From contig NZ_CP025794.1 in the NCBI RefSeq assembly GCF_002906655.1, forward strand, positions 3,038,001 to 3,102,000: 64,000 nt of DNA, given 5' to 3'. Position numbers and translations under genes: made by a program. Below, in pieces: positions 28,317-39,428 of this stretch. The DNA comes from Vibrio hyugaensis. GTDB taxonomy: Bacteria > Pseudomonadota > Gammaproteobacteria > Enterobacterales > Vibrionaceae. The notes beneath the pieces are model-generated. The model was not told the DNA's origin, did not search any database, and saw nothing but the letters and a program-made list of their open reading frames with translations. Position 1 is the stretch's first letter; each line of letters starts with the position of its first letter.

Positions 28317-28955
28317 ATGGCTGTAAAACCAAAAACGACCAAAGCGAAAGTAGAGCTCCCACCGTTTGAATACCCACAAGGTTACCAATTGGTTGCGGGT
28401 GTGGATGAAGTAGGGCGTGGGCCTCTTGTCGGCGACGTTGTTACCGCTGCGGTTATCTTAGATCCAAATAACCCAATTGAGGGTTTGAACGACTCGAAAA
28501 AGCTGAGCGAGAAAAAACGTCTCGCACTTCTGCCCGAAATTAAAGAGAAAGCCTTGGCTTGGGCGGTCGGCCGCTGTTCTCCTGAAGAAATTGACGAGCT
28601 CAACATATTGCAAGCCACCATGGTTGCGATGCAGCGTGCCATCGCTGGTTTGAAAGTACAGCCAGACCTCGCACTTATCGATGGCAACCGCTGTCCGCAG
28701 TTGCCAATGGATTCCCAAGCGGTGGTGAAGGGTGATTTGCGAGTTGCGGAAATCAGTGCGGCTTCAATCATTGCAAAAGTGGTTCGTGACCAAGAAATGG
28801 AAGAATTGGACAAGCAATACCCACAGTTTGGTTTTGCAAAGCACAAAGGTTACCCAACCAAAGCGCACTTTGAAGCGATTGAAGAGCACGGCGTGATCAG
28901 TGAACATCGCAAGAGCTTCAAGCCAGTGAAGAAAGCGCTTGGTATTGAAGAATAA
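28317..28955 (+). CDS. rnhB: Ribonuclease HII
   Basis: 212 residues. It cuts at ribonucleotides embedded in DNA and starts ribonucleotide excision repair. [19 protein letters not shown] contains the first catalytic aspartate-glutamate pair (DE), [12 protein letters not shown] follows, and [33 protein letters not shown] is the family core. A short basic N-terminal extension ([16 protein letters not shown]) precedes the domain. It sits next to dnaE, the replicase, as in E. coli. Confidence 0.96.
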   Translation: MAVKPKTTKAKVELPPFEYPQGYQLVAGVDEVGRGPLVGDVVTAAVILDPNNPIEGLNDSKKLSEKKRLALLPEIKEKALAWAVGRCSPEEIDELNILQATMVAMQRAIAGLKVQPDLALIDGNRCPQLPMDSQAVVKGDLRVAEISAASIIAKVVRDQEMEELDKQYPQFGFAKHKGYPTKAHFEAIEEHGVISEHRKSFKPVKKALGIEE

Positions 28956-29031
28956 TTAGCGGCTGCTTGGTGTTATAAGCCAGCCCTTAGGTTAGAATTC
29001 CCAACAAGATTTAGTTTTACGGTACCTGTTA

Positions 29032-32000
29032 ATGTCAGATCCCAAGTTCATTCACCTTCGTGTCCATAGTGACTTCTCGATGGTGGATGGTATCAACAAA
29101 GTTCCACCGCTCGTTAAGAAAGTCGCCGAACTCGGCATGCCAGCAATGGCACTGACCGATTTCACCAACTTATGTGGTTTGGTGAAATATTACGGCACAG
29201 CTCACGGTAGTGGTGTTAAGCCAATCATTGGTGCAGATTTTAAAATGCAATCCGATGAGTTTGGCGAGGAACTGACACAACTGACCGTATTAGCGGCGGA
29301 CAACACCGGTTATAAAAACCTGACATTGTTGATTTCCAAAGCGTATTTACGTGGTCACGTTCAACATCAGCCTGTTATCGACAAAACATGGTTAGCGGAA
29401 CTGTCAGAAGGACTTATCATTCTTTCTGGTGCGAAAAACGGTGAAATCGGTAAGGCATTGCTAAAAGGCAACCGTAAAGTTGTCGACAGCTGTGTCGAGT
29501 TTTATAATCAATATTTCCCAGACCGCTTCTATCTAGAATTGGTTCGGACCGGTCGCCCAGATGAAGAAACCTACCTTCACTTTGCGATTGAATTGGCAGA
29601 AGAGGTAGAACTGCCAGTTGTTGCAACTAACGAAGTGGTGTTCATCAGCGAAGACTTGTTTGATGCTCATGAAATCCGCGTTGCGATCCACGATGGTTAC
29701 ACCCTAGAAGATCCACGACGTCCAAAGAACTACAGTCCTGAGCAGTATTTGCGTACGGAAGAGGAAATGTGCGAGCTGTTTGCCGACATTCCTGAAGCGC
29801 TGGAAAACAGTGTCGAAATCGCTAAACGCTGTAATGTAACGGTTCGTCTTGGTGAATACTTCCTGCCTGCCTTCCCAACTGAAGGGATGGAAGAAACCGA
29901 ATTCTTGGTGATGAAATCTCGTGAAGGCTTGGAAGAACGTCTTGAGTTCCTATTCCCAGACGAAGCCGAGCGTAAAGAGCGTCGACCAGAATACGACGAT
30001 CGCCTTCAAATCGAACTCGACGTAATCAACCAAATGGGATTCCCGGGTTACTTCTTGATCGTAATGGAGTTCATCCAGTGGTCGAAAGACAATGCGATTC
30101 CAGTAGGCCCAGGTCGTGGTTCGGGTGCTGGTTCTTTGGTGGCATACGCACTGAAGATCACCGACCTTGACCCGTTGGAATATGACCTTCTTTTCGAACG
30201 TTTCTTGAACCCAGAACGTGTCTCCATGCCCGATTTCGACGTCGACTTCTGTATGGACAAACGTGACCAAGTTATTGACCACGTAGCAGAAATGTACGGT
30301 CGTGATGCGGTATCGCAGATCATCACGTTTGGTACCATGGCGGCAAAAGCGGTAATCCGCGACGTAGGCCGTGTATTGGGCCACCCATTTGGTTTCGTTG
30401 ACCGCATCTCGAAACTGGTTCCGCCTGACCCAGGTATGACGCTAGAGAAAGCGTTTAAAGCTGAGCCAGCGCTACCAGAGCTTTACGACGCCGATGAAGA
30501 AGTCAAAGAGCTGATCGATAAGTGTCGCATCCTAGAGGGTTGTACACGAAACGCCGGTAAGCACGCGGGTGGTGTTGTAATTTCACCTACCACGATCACC
30601 GACTTTGCGCCGATTTATGCTGATGCGGAAGGCCACTTCCCCGTTACTCAGTTCGATAAGAACGACGTTGAAACTGCTGGCTTGGTTAAGTTTGACTTCT
30701 TGGGTCTGCGTACCTTAACCATCATCGACTGGGCGCTGGGCCTGATTAACCCACGTTTAGAGCGTGAGGGTAAAGAATCCGTTCAGATTGAATCGATCCC
30801 GCTGGTGGATCCGGCGTCTTTCCGACTATTACAAAACTCAGAAACTACTGCGGTATTCCAGCTGGAATCGCGTGGTATGAAAGAACTGATCAAACGTCTT
30901 CAGCCGGACTGTTTCGAAGACATCATCGCACTGGTAGCCCTTTTCCGTCCCGGTCCGCTACAGTCGGGCATGGTAGATAACTTTATCGACCGTAAACACG
31001 GCCGAGAAGCGATCTCTTATCCAGATGAAAAGTGGCAACACGAATCACTTAAAGAGATTCTGGATCCCACTTACGGCATCATCCTGTATCAAGAACAGGT
31101 AATGCAGATTGCACAGGTACTGTCTGGCTACACCCTTGGTGGTGCGGACATGCTTCGTCGTGCGATGGGTAAGAAAAAGCCTGAAGAGATGGCGAAGCAG
31201 CGTGCCACCTTTGAAGAAGGCGCGATTGCTAACGGCGTCGATGGCGAGTTGGCGATGAAAATCTTCGACTTGGTAGAAAAGTTTGCGGGTTACGGTTTTA
31301 ACAAATCGCACTCGGCAGCTTATGCGTTGGTTTCTTACCAAACGCTATGGCTAAAGACGCACTTCCCAGCAGAGTTCATGGCAGCGGTAATGACCGCCGA
31401 TATGGACAACACGGAAAAAGTCGTTGGCCTTGTAGACGAATGTTTCCGCATGAAACTGACCGTCTTGCCGCCAGACATTAACTCCGGTTTGTACCGCTTT
31501 AACGTGGATGAAAACGGCGCGATTGTTTACGGTATTGGCGCGATTAAAGGTGTGGGTGAAGGCCCAATTGATGCGATTTTAGAAGCGCGGAACAAAGGCG
31601 GTCACTTCATTGATCTGTTTGACTTCTGTGCGCGCATCGATCTGAAAAAGGTCAACAAACGCGTTATCGAAAAACTGATTTACGCGGGCGCACTTGACCG
31701 ACTTGGTCCACATCGTGCGGCGTTGATGGCATCGTTGAATGACGCGGTCAAAGCGGCCAGCCAACATCACCAAGCCGAAGCATTTGGTCAGACTGACATG
31801 TTCGGCGTATTGACCGATGCTCCGGAAGAAGTGGAACACAAATACACCCAAGTTCCGGCGTGGCCAGAGAAAGTATGGTTAGAGGGTGAGCGTGAGACAC
31901 TAGGTTTGTATTTGACAGGCCACCCAGTAAACGCATACATAAAGGAACTAAATAAGTACGTTAGTTGTCGACTTAAAGATGCGACACCGACTCGACGTGA

Positions 32001-32511
32001 TCAATCTGTGACCGTTGCGGGTTTGGTTATTGCAGCTCGTGTTATGACAACGAAGCGCGGAACACGCATCGGTTTGATGACTTTGGATGACAGAAGTGGT
32101 CGAATGGAAGTGATGTTGTTCTCGGATGCGCTCGATAGATATGCAGAACTTCTCGAAAAAGACAAAATTTTGGTCGTTTCTGGACAGGTCAGCTTTGATG
32201 ACTTCAATGGTGGCCTTAAAATGTCGGCGCGTGAGGTCATGGATCTTGGCAGTGCACGTGAAAAATATGCACGTGGTTTGTCAGTATCCATCGATGCGAG
32301 CCAAATTAACGATAAATTCTTTGAGCAATTTACGCGTATTTTAGAACCGTACAAAGCCGGAACCGTACCTGTCAATGTATACTACCAGCGTGCCGACGCC
32401 AGAGCGCGGTTAACATTGGGCACCGAATGGCGAGTAACGCCAAGTGATACATTGCTAGACGATTTAAAACAGTTACTTGGCAAAGGCCAGGTAGAACTCG
32501 AATTTAACTAA
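29032..32511 (+). CDS. dnaE: DNA polymerase III alpha subunit
   Basis: 1159 residues, the chromosomal replicative polymerase. N-terminal PHP domain ([15 protein letters not shown]), then the C-family polymerase core with [17 protein letters not shown] and [10 protein letters not shown], whose aspartates fall at 401 and 403 exactly as in E. coli. After helix-hairpin-helix and OB-fold regions ([22 protein letters not shown]), the C-terminal tau-binding part ends at [11 protein letters not shown]. Its partner, the epsilon proofreader DnaQ, is encoded at 41.5 kb. accA follows 46 bases later. Confidence 0.98.
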   Translation: MSDPKFIHLRVHSDFSMVDGINKVPPLVKKVAELGMPAMALTDFTNLCGLVKYYGTAHGSGVKPIIGADFKMQSDEFGEELTQLTVLAADNTGYKNLTLLISKAYLRGHVQHQPVIDKTWLAELSEGLIILSGAKNGEIGKALLKGNRKVVDSCVEFYNQYFPDRFYLELVRTGRPDEETYLHFAIELAEEVELPVVATNEVVFISEDLFDAHEIRVAIHDGYTLEDPRRPKNYSPEQYLRTEEEMCELFADIPEALENSVEIAKRCNVTVRLGEYFLPAFPTEGMEETEFLVMKSREGLEERLEFLFPDEAERKERRPEYDDRLQIELDVINQMGFPGYFLIVMEFIQWSKDNAIPVGPGRGSGAGSLVAYALKITDLDPLEYDLLFERFLNPERVSMPDFDVDFCMDKRDQVIDHVAEMYGRDAVSQIITFGTMAAKAVIRDVGRVLGHPFGFVDRISKLVPPDPGMTLEKAFKAEPALPELYDADEEVKELIDKCRILEGCTRNAGKHAGGVVISPTTITDFAPIYADAEGHFPVTQFDKNDVETAGLVKFDFLGLRTLTIIDWALGLINPRLEREGKESVQIESIPLVDPASFRLLQNSETTAVFQLESRGMKELIKRLQPDCFEDIIALVALFRPGPLQSGMVDNFIDRKHGREAISYPDEKWQHESLKEILDPTYGIILYQEQVMQIAQVLSGYTLGGADMLRRAMGKKKPEEMAKQRATFEEGAIANGVDGELAMKIFDLVEKFAGYGFNKSHSAAYALVSYQTLWLKTHFPAEFMAAVMTADMDNTEKVVGLVDECFRMKLTVLPPDINSGLYRFNVDENGAIVYGIGAIKGVGEGPIDAILEARNKGGHFIDLFDFCARIDLKKVNKRVIEKLIYAGALDRLGPHRAALMASLNDAVKAASQHHQAEAFGQTDMFGVLTDAPEEVEHKYTQVPAWPEKVWLEGERETLGLYLTGHPVNAYIKELNKYVSCRLKDATPTRRDQSVTVAGLVIAARVMTTKRGTRIGLMTLDDRSGRMEVMLFSDALDRYAELLEKDKILVVSGQVSFDDFNGGLKMSAREVMDLGSAREKYARGLSVSIDASQINDKFFEQFTRILEPYKAGTVPVNVYYQRADARARLTLGTEWRVTPSDTLLDDLKQLLGKGQVELEFN

Positions 32512-32557
32512 AAATTCAGCGCAATATGTTAGACGCTGAGTCAAAAAGGATTCATAG

Positions 32558-33517
32558 ATGAGCCTAAACTTTCTTGAATTTGAAAAGCCGATTGCAGAAC
32601 TAGAAGCGAAAATTGAAGCGCTACGTGACGTATCTCGTCACGGTGGTGATTCTGCGGTTGACCTTGATAAAGAAATCGAACAGCTTGAGAAAAAGAGCCT
32701 AGAACTTAAGAAGAAAACCTTCAGCAACCTAGGCGCATGGGAAACAGCTCAACTGGCTCGTCACCCTTTACGTCCATACACATTGGATTACATCCAGCAC
32801 GCGTTTGAAGAGTTTGATGAATTGGCGGGTGACCGTGCGTTCGCAGACGACAAAGCTATTGTTGGTGGTATTGCACGCCTTGAAGGTCGCCCAGTGATGA
32901 TCATTGGTCACCAAAAAGGTCGTGAAACCAAAGAGAAAGTGAAGCGTAACTTTGGTATGCCTAAACCAGAAGGTTACCGTAAAGCACTGCGTCTGATGGA
33001 AATGGCTGAGCGTTTCAACATGCCTATCATCACTTTCATCGACACAGCTGGCGCATACCCAGGTGTTGGCGCGGAAGAGCGTGGCCAATCTGAAGCAATC
33101 GCAAAAAACCTAAAAGTGATGTCTGGTCTTAAAGTACCAGTAATCTGTAACGTGGTTGGCGAAGGTGGTTCAGGCGGTGCACTTGCTATTGGTGTAGGCG
33201 ACTACGTGAACATGCTTCAGTACTCAACGTACTCAGTAATCTCTCCAGAAGGTTGTGCTTCAATCCTATGGCGTGATTCAGACAAAGCACCTCAAGCAGC
33301 AGACGCAATGGGTCTAACCGCTCCTCGTCTAAAAGAGCTTGAGCTTATCGACGAAATCATCGAAGAGCCATTAGGTGGTGCGCATCGTGACCACGTTCAA
33401 ATGGCGGCGAACATGAAAGCAAATCTGCTTCGTCAGCTAGAAGACCTAGAACAGCTGGATCACGAAACGCTACTTGAGCGCCGTTACCAGCGTCTAATGA
33501 ACTACGGTTACTGCTAA
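32558..33517 (+). CDS. accA: Acetyl-CoA carboxylase carboxyltransferase alpha subunit
   Basis: 319 residues, the same length as E. coli AccA. It pairs with AccD to transfer the carboxyl group from biotin to acetyl-Co[21 protein letters not shown] begins the helical N-terminus; [32 protein letters not shown] and [38 protein letters not shown] are crotonase-fold signatures. AAAAAGGATTCATAG precedes the ATG. It ends before a strong terminator. Confidence 0.98.
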   Translation: MSLNFLEFEKPIAELEAKIEALRDVSRHGGDSAVDLDKEIEQLEKKSLELKKKTFSNLGAWETAQLARHPLRPYTLDYIQHAFEEFDELAGDRAFADDKAIVGGIARLEGRPVMIIGHQKGRETKEKVKRNFGMPKPEGYRKALRLMEMAERFNMPIITFIDTAGAYPGVGAEERGQSEAIAKNLKVMSGLKVPVICNVVGEGGSGGALAIGVGDYVNMLQYSTYSVISPEGCASILWRDSDKAPQAADAMGLTAPRLKELELIDEIIEEPLGGAHRDHVQMAANMKANLLRQLEDLEQLDHETLLERRYQRLMNYGYC

Positions 33518-33572
33518 ATTACGGTCACCGTTAAGCGCTAGCTGATCTCTCTTGAGATAAGAGATAAAATAG

Positions 33573-33604
33573 AAAGGGTTGGGCATGTGTCCAGCCCTTT
33601 TTTT
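33573..33604 (+). terminator. Terminator after accA
   Basis: AAAGGGTTGG and CCAGCCCTTT (one T-G pair), 8-base loop, then TTTT. The tilS start lies only 19 bases beyond it. Confidence 0.92.
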
Positions 33605-33622
33605 GTTTCTACCGGATTGCTT

Positions 33623-34969
33623 ATGGAATCGCTTTACTCAAATTTTGCTCAAGCTCTCGACCGCTATCATCAACCAAACACTAAGATCGTTTTGGCGTTC
33701 AGTGGTGGGGTGGATTCGCGTCTGTTGCTTGAGCTGTTGAGTCGTTACCAACAAGCGCGTTCAGCAGACGGTAGCTCTGCAGATTCCCAACTAATAAACT
33801 GTCATGCTGTGTATGTTCATCATGGGTTGAGTGTGAATGCTGATGACTGGGCACAAAAGTGCAAGCAATGGGCACAGCAAGCTGGGCTCTCATGTTCCGT
33901 TGAACACGTGAACCTAGATATCAACAGTGGTGAAAGCATTGAGCTTTTAGCTCGTGAAGCGCGGTATCAAGCTCTGGCGAAGCACATCGCAGTCGGTGAC
34001 TTACTGCTGACCGGTCAACATGCCGATGATCAGGTCGAAACCTTCTTGTTGGCACTAAAACGTGGCAGTGGACCGAAAGGTTTATCATCGATGGCAGAAA
34101 GCATGCGGTTTGCTAGTGGGACATTAGTACGCCCATTACTTTCGGTTAAACGATCGCAGATTGAACAGGCCGCGGATTACTTTGGCTTAGAGTGGGTTGA
34201 AGACGAAAGTAACCAAGACACACGGTATGATCGAAACTTCCTTCGTCATCGCATTGTTCCCCAACTTTCTGAGCGTTGGCCTAGCATCCATCAAGCGGTG
34301 CAACGCAGTGCGACTTTGTGTGCCCAGCAAGAGACCTTGCTAGATGAGTTGCTCGAAGCGGTATTCAATCAGGCGATGCAGCCGGATTTGAGTTTGAGTA
34401 TTGACGTTTTAACGGCACACAGTGAGTTGGCGCGCGCACGTTTGATTCGTATGTGGCTGGCAAAACTCAATGCCAATATGCCGTCTCAAGTGCAGTTGAA
34501 CCTGATTTGGGATGAAGTGGCGCGGGCTCAACAGGACGCCAACCCAAAATTGAAGATCAAGCAAGGTGAAGTGCGCCGCTTTCAACATCGACTCTATTGG
34601 GTCACTGAAACTTCAGATGTGACCTCGTGGCAAGCCAAGTGCCCTTTGAATACGCCTCTAAAGCTTCCTGAGCCGTTAGGGGAGCTTGAGTTGAGTACGA
34701 AGTCATGTGAGCTAAGTATTACCCTACCTGCGCACCCAGAGCGACTTAGAATTACATTTAACCCTGAAGGCTTGTCTGCACACCCGACGACTCGTCACCA
34801 CAGTCGTAAGCTGAAAAAACTCTTTCAGGAATACAATGTGCCGAGCTGGCAACGTCGTCAAATTCCAATTCTAATGTATGAAGATAAAGTGGTTGCCGTC
34901 GCTGGCCTGTTCGTTGATCAAGCCTTTAGTGGTCAAGACTGTGAACTGATCTGGCGCAAGATGTTGTAA
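33623..34969 (+). CDS. tilS: tRNA(Ile)-lysidine synthase
   Basis: 448 residues. It converts C34 of tRNA-Ile(CAU) to lysidine, so the tRNA reads AUA. The ATP pyrophosphatase P-loop SGGVDS is at residues 27-32. [28 protein letters not shown] is the second signature, and the C-terminal tRNA-binding domain ends with [39 protein letters not shown] chose ATG 33623; the earlier TTG lies inside the accA terminator. A -35/-10 pair is not evident between them, so read-through may feed it. Confidence 0.95.
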   Translation: MESLYSNFAQALDRYHQPNTKIVLAFSGGVDSRLLLELLSRYQQARSADGSSADSQLINCHAVYVHHGLSVNADDWAQKCKQWAQQAGLSCSVEHVNLDINSGESIELLAREARYQALAKHIAVGDLLLTGQHADDQVETFLLALKRGSGPKGLSSMAESMRFASGTLVRPLLSVKRSQIEQAADYFGLEWVEDESNQDTRYDRNFLRHRIVPQLSERWPSIHQAVQRSATLCAQQETLLDELLEAVFNQAMQPDLSLSIDVLTAHSELARARLIRMWLAKLNANMPSQVQLNLIWDEVARAQQDANPKLKIKQGEVRRFQHRLYWVTETSDVTSWQAKCPLNTPLKLPEPLGELELSTKSCELSITLPAHPERLRITFNPEGLSAHPTTRHHSRKLKKLFQEYNVPSWQRRQIPILMYEDKVVAVAGLFVDQAFSGQDCELIWRKML

Positions 34970-35033
34970 TTCATGCAACAATGTCGGTTATAAAACAAAA
35001 ATATCTTTAAATAATAATCGATTAGGTGAAGCA

Positions 35034-35348
35034 ATGAAGAAAATAATCATGGGCGCAGGAATCGCGCTAGCCATGTTAAGTGGGCAGGCGCTGGCGGCAG
35101 GCGATGTGGCTGCTGGCCAAGCAAAAGCTGGCGTTTGTGCTGCTTGTCATGGACCAGATGGAATTGCTGTGATTCCTGGCTACCCAAACTTAAAAGGTCA
35201 AAATGAGCAGTACATTGCTAGCTCAATTAAGGCATACAAAGCAGGCCAGCGCACTGGTGGTTTGGCTGCGGTGATGCAAGCACAAGCAAGTTTGCTGTCT
35301 GATGAGGACATTGCTAACTTGGCGGCATACTATGCGAGCTTGAAGTAA
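35034..35348 (+). CDS. Periplasmic c-type cytochrome (c553/c4-like, single heme)
   Basis: 104 residues. A signal peptide ([22 protein letters not shown]) precedes a CAACH heme site at residues 35-39. [31 protein letters not shown] follows, and Met81 is the likely sixth ligand. The C-terminal [17 protein letters not shown] helix is typical of class I cytochromes. It probably shuttles electrons in the periplasm, but its partner is not visible. A monocistronic gene with its own terminator. Confidence 0.9.
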   Translation: MKKIIMGAGIALAMLSGQALAAGDVAAGQAKAGVCAACHGPDGIAVIPGYPNLKGQNEQYIASSIKAYKAGQRTGGLAAVMQAQASLLSDEDIANLAAYYASLK

Positions 35349-35386
35349 GCGTTAGCCTCAAATTAACGCTCACTAAAACACATACC

Positions 35387-35412
35387 AAGCCAGACTTATG
35401 CTCTGGCTTTTT
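35387..35412 (+). terminator. Terminator after the cytochrome c gene
   Basis: AAGCCAGA, 7-base loop, TCTGGCTT, then TTT. Confidence 0.88.
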
Positions 35413-35561
35413 CATTGGTGGCATGATTGAGAATGGCGACTTTGTTACATTTGCCCGCAAATAAATCCCACCAGTGTCAGGATTTTCAGGTGCTTGGTCA
35501 CAACAAGGATTGAATGTTGTGAGGCGCTAACCGATAATATGCGCAAACGATTGAAGCTTAA

Positions 35562-35909
<348 letters not shown>

Positions 35910-35973
35910 TCTGTTATCCAGATAGATATAAGATTTCACTACAGCATGTGGTGAAAATTTGAGTAAGCTAAGA

Positions 35974-35999
35974 GGGAGCCGACTGGGGCTCCTTTTTTA
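35974..35999 (+). terminator. Terminator after glnB
   Basis: GGAGCC and GGCTCC around a 6-base loop, then TTTTTT. Confidence 0.88.
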
Positions 36000-36043
36000 T
36001 TATGCGCATTTTATGCGTGCCATTTTTGTATTTAGGTAAGCCT

Positions 36044-36889
36044 ATGTATCCGCGTTTAGCTTTTGCGTTAGTTTTTCTTATTATTACTGCGGTGGTGAGC
36101 TTTCAGGTGATTTTTACCGTGCCAGAGCAACCACAAATTATTACTCAAACAGGGGCGAACATTAAGCAAGATATCCGCTGCATGGAGTTTGATAAGCCGC
36201 AAGTGCTGGATAAGGATGGCGAGCTAAATGTCGTAGTGTGGAACATTTACAAACAAAACCGAGACAACTGGAAGCAAGCGTTGGATACATTCTCCGTTAA
36301 TAAACAGTTGCTCTTGTTACAAGAAGCAAGCTTAACGGACGACTTCAAAAGCTGGCTGGTGGAAGGGCATTGGGTCAGTAATCAAGTCAGTGCGTTTAAA
36401 GCATTAGGAAGTGGTGCTGGTGTGATCAGCATTGCGCAAAAAGAGCCCATTCTCGCTTGTGCGTACACATCGAAAGAACCGTGGTTGCGCTTGCCGAAAT
36501 CGGCACTGTATAGCAAATACAGGCTCAGCAACGGTGAAACCTTAGCGGTGGTGAACATTCACGCGATCAACTTTACCGTTGGTACCGAGGAATACACTTC
36601 GCAATTGTCTGCGTTAGAAAGGGTATTGAAAGAGCACAAAGGCCCGATTTTGTTTGCGGGGGATTTCAATAGTTGGAGTGAAGAGCGCGTGACGGCAATG
36701 AAGAAAGCACTCCAAAAAGCCAATCTACAAGAAGCAAAGTTCAGCCAAGACAATCGAACTCAGTTCATTACAGGCTTGCCGCTTGATCATGTGTTTTATC
36801 GCGGGTTAACCCTCAAAAACGCGAAAGCGCCGCAGAGCGACGCTTCCGATCATAATCCACTGTTGGTGTCGTTTACGTTAAGCGACTAA
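36044..36889 (+). CDS. Endonuclease/exonuclease/phosphatase family protein (YafD-like)
   Basis: 281 residues. An N-terminal membrane segment (LAFALVFLIITAVVSFQVIF) is followed by an EEP domain: VVVWNIYKQN (Mg site), LLLLQEAS, VNIHAIN, ILFAGDFNSW and SDHNPLLVSF. All the usual catalytic Asn, Glu, Asp and His residues are present. It resembles YafD (UPF0294), located near mltD-gloB in E. coli as here. Substrate unknown; could be a phosphodiesterase facing the periplasm. The ATG at 36044 has AGGT ahead; the ORF extends upstream to 36002 but that start lies in the glnB terminator. Confidence 0.82.
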   Translation: MYPRLAFALVFLIITAVVSFQVIFTVPEQPQIITQTGANIKQDIRCMEFDKPQVLDKDGELNVVVWNIYKQNRDNWKQALDTFSVNKQLLLLQEASLTDDFKSWLVEGHWVSNQVSAFKALGSGAGVISIAQKEPILACAYTSKEPWLRLPKSALYSKYRLSNGETLAVVNIHAINFTVGTEEYTSQLSALERVLKEHKGPILFAGDFNSWSEERVTAMKKALQKANLQEAKFSQDNRTQFITGLPLDHVFYRGLTLKNAKAPQSDASDHNPLLVSFTLSD

Positions 36890-36906
36890 CGGATTACCTT
36901 GGTCCA

Positions 36907-37593
36907 TTAAGCGATAACGATATACAACGCCCAAATTACGTAAAACGCAATCCAAGGCAGGCTCGCAATCACAAGAGCCTGTCCGCGTTCGAACTCTGTC
37001 CAAGTCAAAACTACACCATAGCCAAGCACGATGTACCATGGCAATAGCAATGGTAATGAGCTTGCAAAGTGTGACCAATCACTGGTCAAAGGTAACTTTA
37101 GCAACCCGTTTAGGCTATTCAAATCGGCAGCGTAAGTCATCACCTGACCATGCTTCAGCAATAAGCTCGCGTAGCTTGCAATATCGCCCAACACGGCTGG
37201 GAATAAAATCGCACTCGCAGCAGCGAACCATTTCCAGTAACCGTATTGCTGTTTACTTGCTTTGGTTGCAAGAAAGAACCACAGCGCTAATAGCAACAGT
37301 GTTGCAAAACGATTGAATACGTCATTGATGATCGCACTTGCCATCAGCGTGTTTGGCTCCAGCAACTCGATTTGCTTTGGATCGATCTGTTGGAACTGAG
37401 CGGTCAGTTGATCACTTAACCAAGTAAAATCCACATTCGAGAAGTAGGCGCCCCAGAATAGGAATGGGCTGAGCATCAAAATGATGAACGGCTGCCACCC
37501 CCAACCTCCGCGCTGATACAGCGCTAAGAAGCAAGATGTTGGCGATCGGAAGATATCCAACAACATGATAAGTGGGTTACTCGACGGGTTCAT
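36907..37593 (-). CDS. Yip1-family integral membrane protein
   Basis: 228 residues with five to six hydrophobic segments. The layout (short N-terminal amphipathic part LLDIFRSPTSCFLALYQRGGW, first TM about 35-50, then an exposed stretch before four or more C-terminal TM helices) fits the Yip1 domain. Function unknown. Its ATG overlaps the mltD stop (ATGA), so it is translationally coupled to mltD, which hints at a cell-wall or envelope link. It converges on the YafD-like gene with an 17-base gap. Confidence 0.7.
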   Translation of the reverse strand: MNPSSNPLIMLLDIFRSPTSCFLALYQRGGWGWQPFIILMLSPFLFWGAYFSNVDFTWLSDQLTAQFQQIDPKQIELLEPNTLMASAIINDVFNRFATLLLLALWFFLATKASKQQYGYWKWFAAASAILFPAVLGDIASYASLLLKHGQVMTYAADLNSLNGLLKLPLTSDWSHFASSLPLLLPWYIVLGYGVVLTWTEFERGQALVIASLPWIAFYVIWALYIVIA

Positions 37594-39176
37594 ACACTTA
37601 CCTTAGTTACATCAACATACAACTTAAGCTTCTGACCTGGTTTCAGGTACTTCTGCTTTTGAAGAGAATTCCATTTTACGATGTCGTTACCCTTCACCTT
37701 AAACTTGGTTGCAATACCACTGATGGTGTCGCCAGAACGTACGTTGTAGAACACGGTACGAATCACTGCGCCTTTATCAGAGTTCTTCCAAATCACCAGT
37801 TTTTGGCCAACGCGCAAGGTGTCTTTTGGTCCCATGCCGTTCCATTTTGCCAAAGACTTATGAGAAACCTTGTTCTCTTTTGCGATTGACCACAAGCTCT
37901 CGCCTGATTGCACAACGTGAGTCAGTTTGAATTGACCACGAGATTGAGATTGCGTTTTGTTCAGGCGATTTTCAGCAGTTAAGGCGTACTTTGTATCGTC
38001 TTTTGTCGACGTTGGGATCATTAGGTACTGACCAACGCGGATATTGTTGTTCGATAGGCCGTTAGCACGTTGGATAACTTTCGTTGTCGTACCGTACTTC
38101 TGAGCCAATACGCTGAGCGAGTCACCAGACTTCACTTTATAGCGTGCGACCTTCATGCCTTTACCACGGTTCTTCTTCACTTGAGCAAGGAACTGATCCT
38201 TTTTCTCGATAGGAATAAGAAGTTGGTGTGGGCCGTCAGGTGCAGTAGACCATTGGTTATATGCTGGGTTGTAACCTTGCAGCTCCTTAACACCAATTCC
38301 GGCGTAGTCTGCCGCAATTGCTAGGTCTAGTTGTTCTTTTGGATCAACCTGAGTCAGAACTGGCTTGTTCGGGATCGGCGGAATGTCGATGCCGTACTTA
38401 TCTTGGTTCGCAATGATGTCCGCTAGTGCAAGCAGTTTAGGTACGTAACTGCTGGTCTCTTTTGGAAGATCCAAAGAGAAGAAGTCCGTTGGTTTGCCTA
38501 GCTTTTTGTTCTTACGAATCGCGCTCGATACACGGCCACCACCACTGTTGTAAGCCGCAATCGCTTGATCCCAGTTGCCGTCAAAACGCTTGCTTTGCTG
38601 CTCTAGGTAAACCAGTGCTGCATCGGTAGAAGCATAAACATCACGGCGACCGTCGTACCAGTAGTTCTGATCTAGACCCATCATTTTGCCGGTGCCAGGA
38701 ACGAACTGCCACAAACCTGCTGCACTGCCGTGCGAGTAGGCAAAAGCATCAAATGAGCTTTCTACGATCGGTAGCAGCGCCAATTCCATCGGAAGGCCAC
38801 GTTCTTCGATACGGGTGGTAATCATGTACAAAAACGGCTGTGCACGTTCAGATACTGTGCGCAGGTGGTTAGGATGCTTTAAATACCAAGTGCGGTAGTA
38901 AGCCACTTTCTTGTTGTCAGGAATGTCCATTTCAAGTTGCATGCCGATACGTCGCCACACATCGTCTTGTTCCTGAGGGGAAAGGGCTTTTGGCGTCTCT
39001 TTAGCAGGTTTCTTTGCTATCGATTGCTTTTTCTCGGAGTCAGCCTGAGCTGTTTTTTGCTTAACAGCTTGTTCTGACTTATTGGTTTCTGGTGTTGGAG
39101 TGCTTGCAGAATCTGACTGTGTCAATTGACAGCCAGATAATAGTAACGCCAACGCCCAACTGTACTTCAAACGCAT
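37590..39176 (-). CDS. mltD: Membrane-bound lytic murein transglycosylase D
   Basis: 528 residues. A lipoprotein signal (MRLKYSWALALLLSGCQLT, lipobox LSGC) is followed by a low-complexity linker, then the lytic transglycosylase domain (ALLPIVESSFDAFAYSHGSAAGLWQFVPGTG with the catalytic glutamate in ES and the GLWQF motif). Three LysM repeats end the protein (YKVKSGDSLSVLAQKYG, HVVQSGESLWSIAKEN, YNVRSGDTISGIATKF), one more than the two of many MltD proteins. It cuts glycan strands with 1,6-anhydro ends. It leads a two-gene unit with the Yip1-like gene. Confidence 0.95.
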   Translation of the reverse strand: MRLKYSWALALLLSGCQLTQSDSASTPTPETNKSEQAVKQKTAQADSEKKQSIAKKPAKETPKALSPQEQDDVWRRIGMQLEMDIPDNKKVAYYRTWYLKHPNHLRTVSERAQPFLYMITTRIEERGLPMELALLPIVESSFDAFAYSHGSAAGLWQFVPGTGKMMGLDQNYWYDGRRDVYASTDAALVYLEQQSKRFDGNWDQAIAAYNSGGGRVSSAIRKNKKLGKPTDFFSLDLPKETSSYVPKLLALADIIANQDKYGIDIPPIPNKPVLTQVDPKEQLDLAIAADYAGIGVKELQGYNPAYNQWSTAPDGPHQLLIPIEKKDQFLAQVKKNRGKGMKVARYKVKSGDSLSVLAQKYGTTTKVIQRANGLSNNNIRVGQYLMIPTSTKDDTKYALTAENRLNKTQSQSRGQFKLTHVVQSGESLWSIAKENKVSHKSLAKWNGMGPKDTLRVGQKLVIWKNSDKGAVIRTVFYNVRSGDTISGIATKFKVKGNDIVKWNSLQKQKYLKPGQKLKLYVDVTKVSV

Positions 39177-39304
39177 GGTTTCAGCCTATTTAGGGCCTGT
39201 TTATCTTCTCCTGCCTGTCGCGCAACAAAGTGCGTGGCAGTCGCAAGATAATAGACATCTTGTAACACTAACTAAGGGTAGAGGCGGTTTTGCCGCTACT
39301 TTAT

Positions 39305-39374
39305 GCGTTTGGGTGAAATACAAACAGATTTATATCAGCCCCAAACGCAATAGAAGCGCCAGAGGCGCTTCTAT
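39305..39374. repeat. Tandem hairpins between mltD and gloB
   Basis: Two adjacent inverted repeats: GCGTTTGGG with CCCAAACGC (39305-39313 and 39340-39348), then ATAGAAGCGCC with GGCGCTTCTAT (39350-39360 and 39364-39374, loop AGA). A third small one (GGCGGTTTTGCCGC) lies just before. None has a T run, so ordinary terminators are not supported. Confidence 0.6.
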
Positions 39375-39428
39375 GAAAATCAGCTCACGATAATACTTGC
39401 GTCTAGCAAAGTTACAAGCAGAAAATGG

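Noticed and set aside
39350..39374. Rho-independent terminator for gloB
   Set aside because: The stem is strong but neither strand has a T run after it, so it is listed only as a hairpin repeat.
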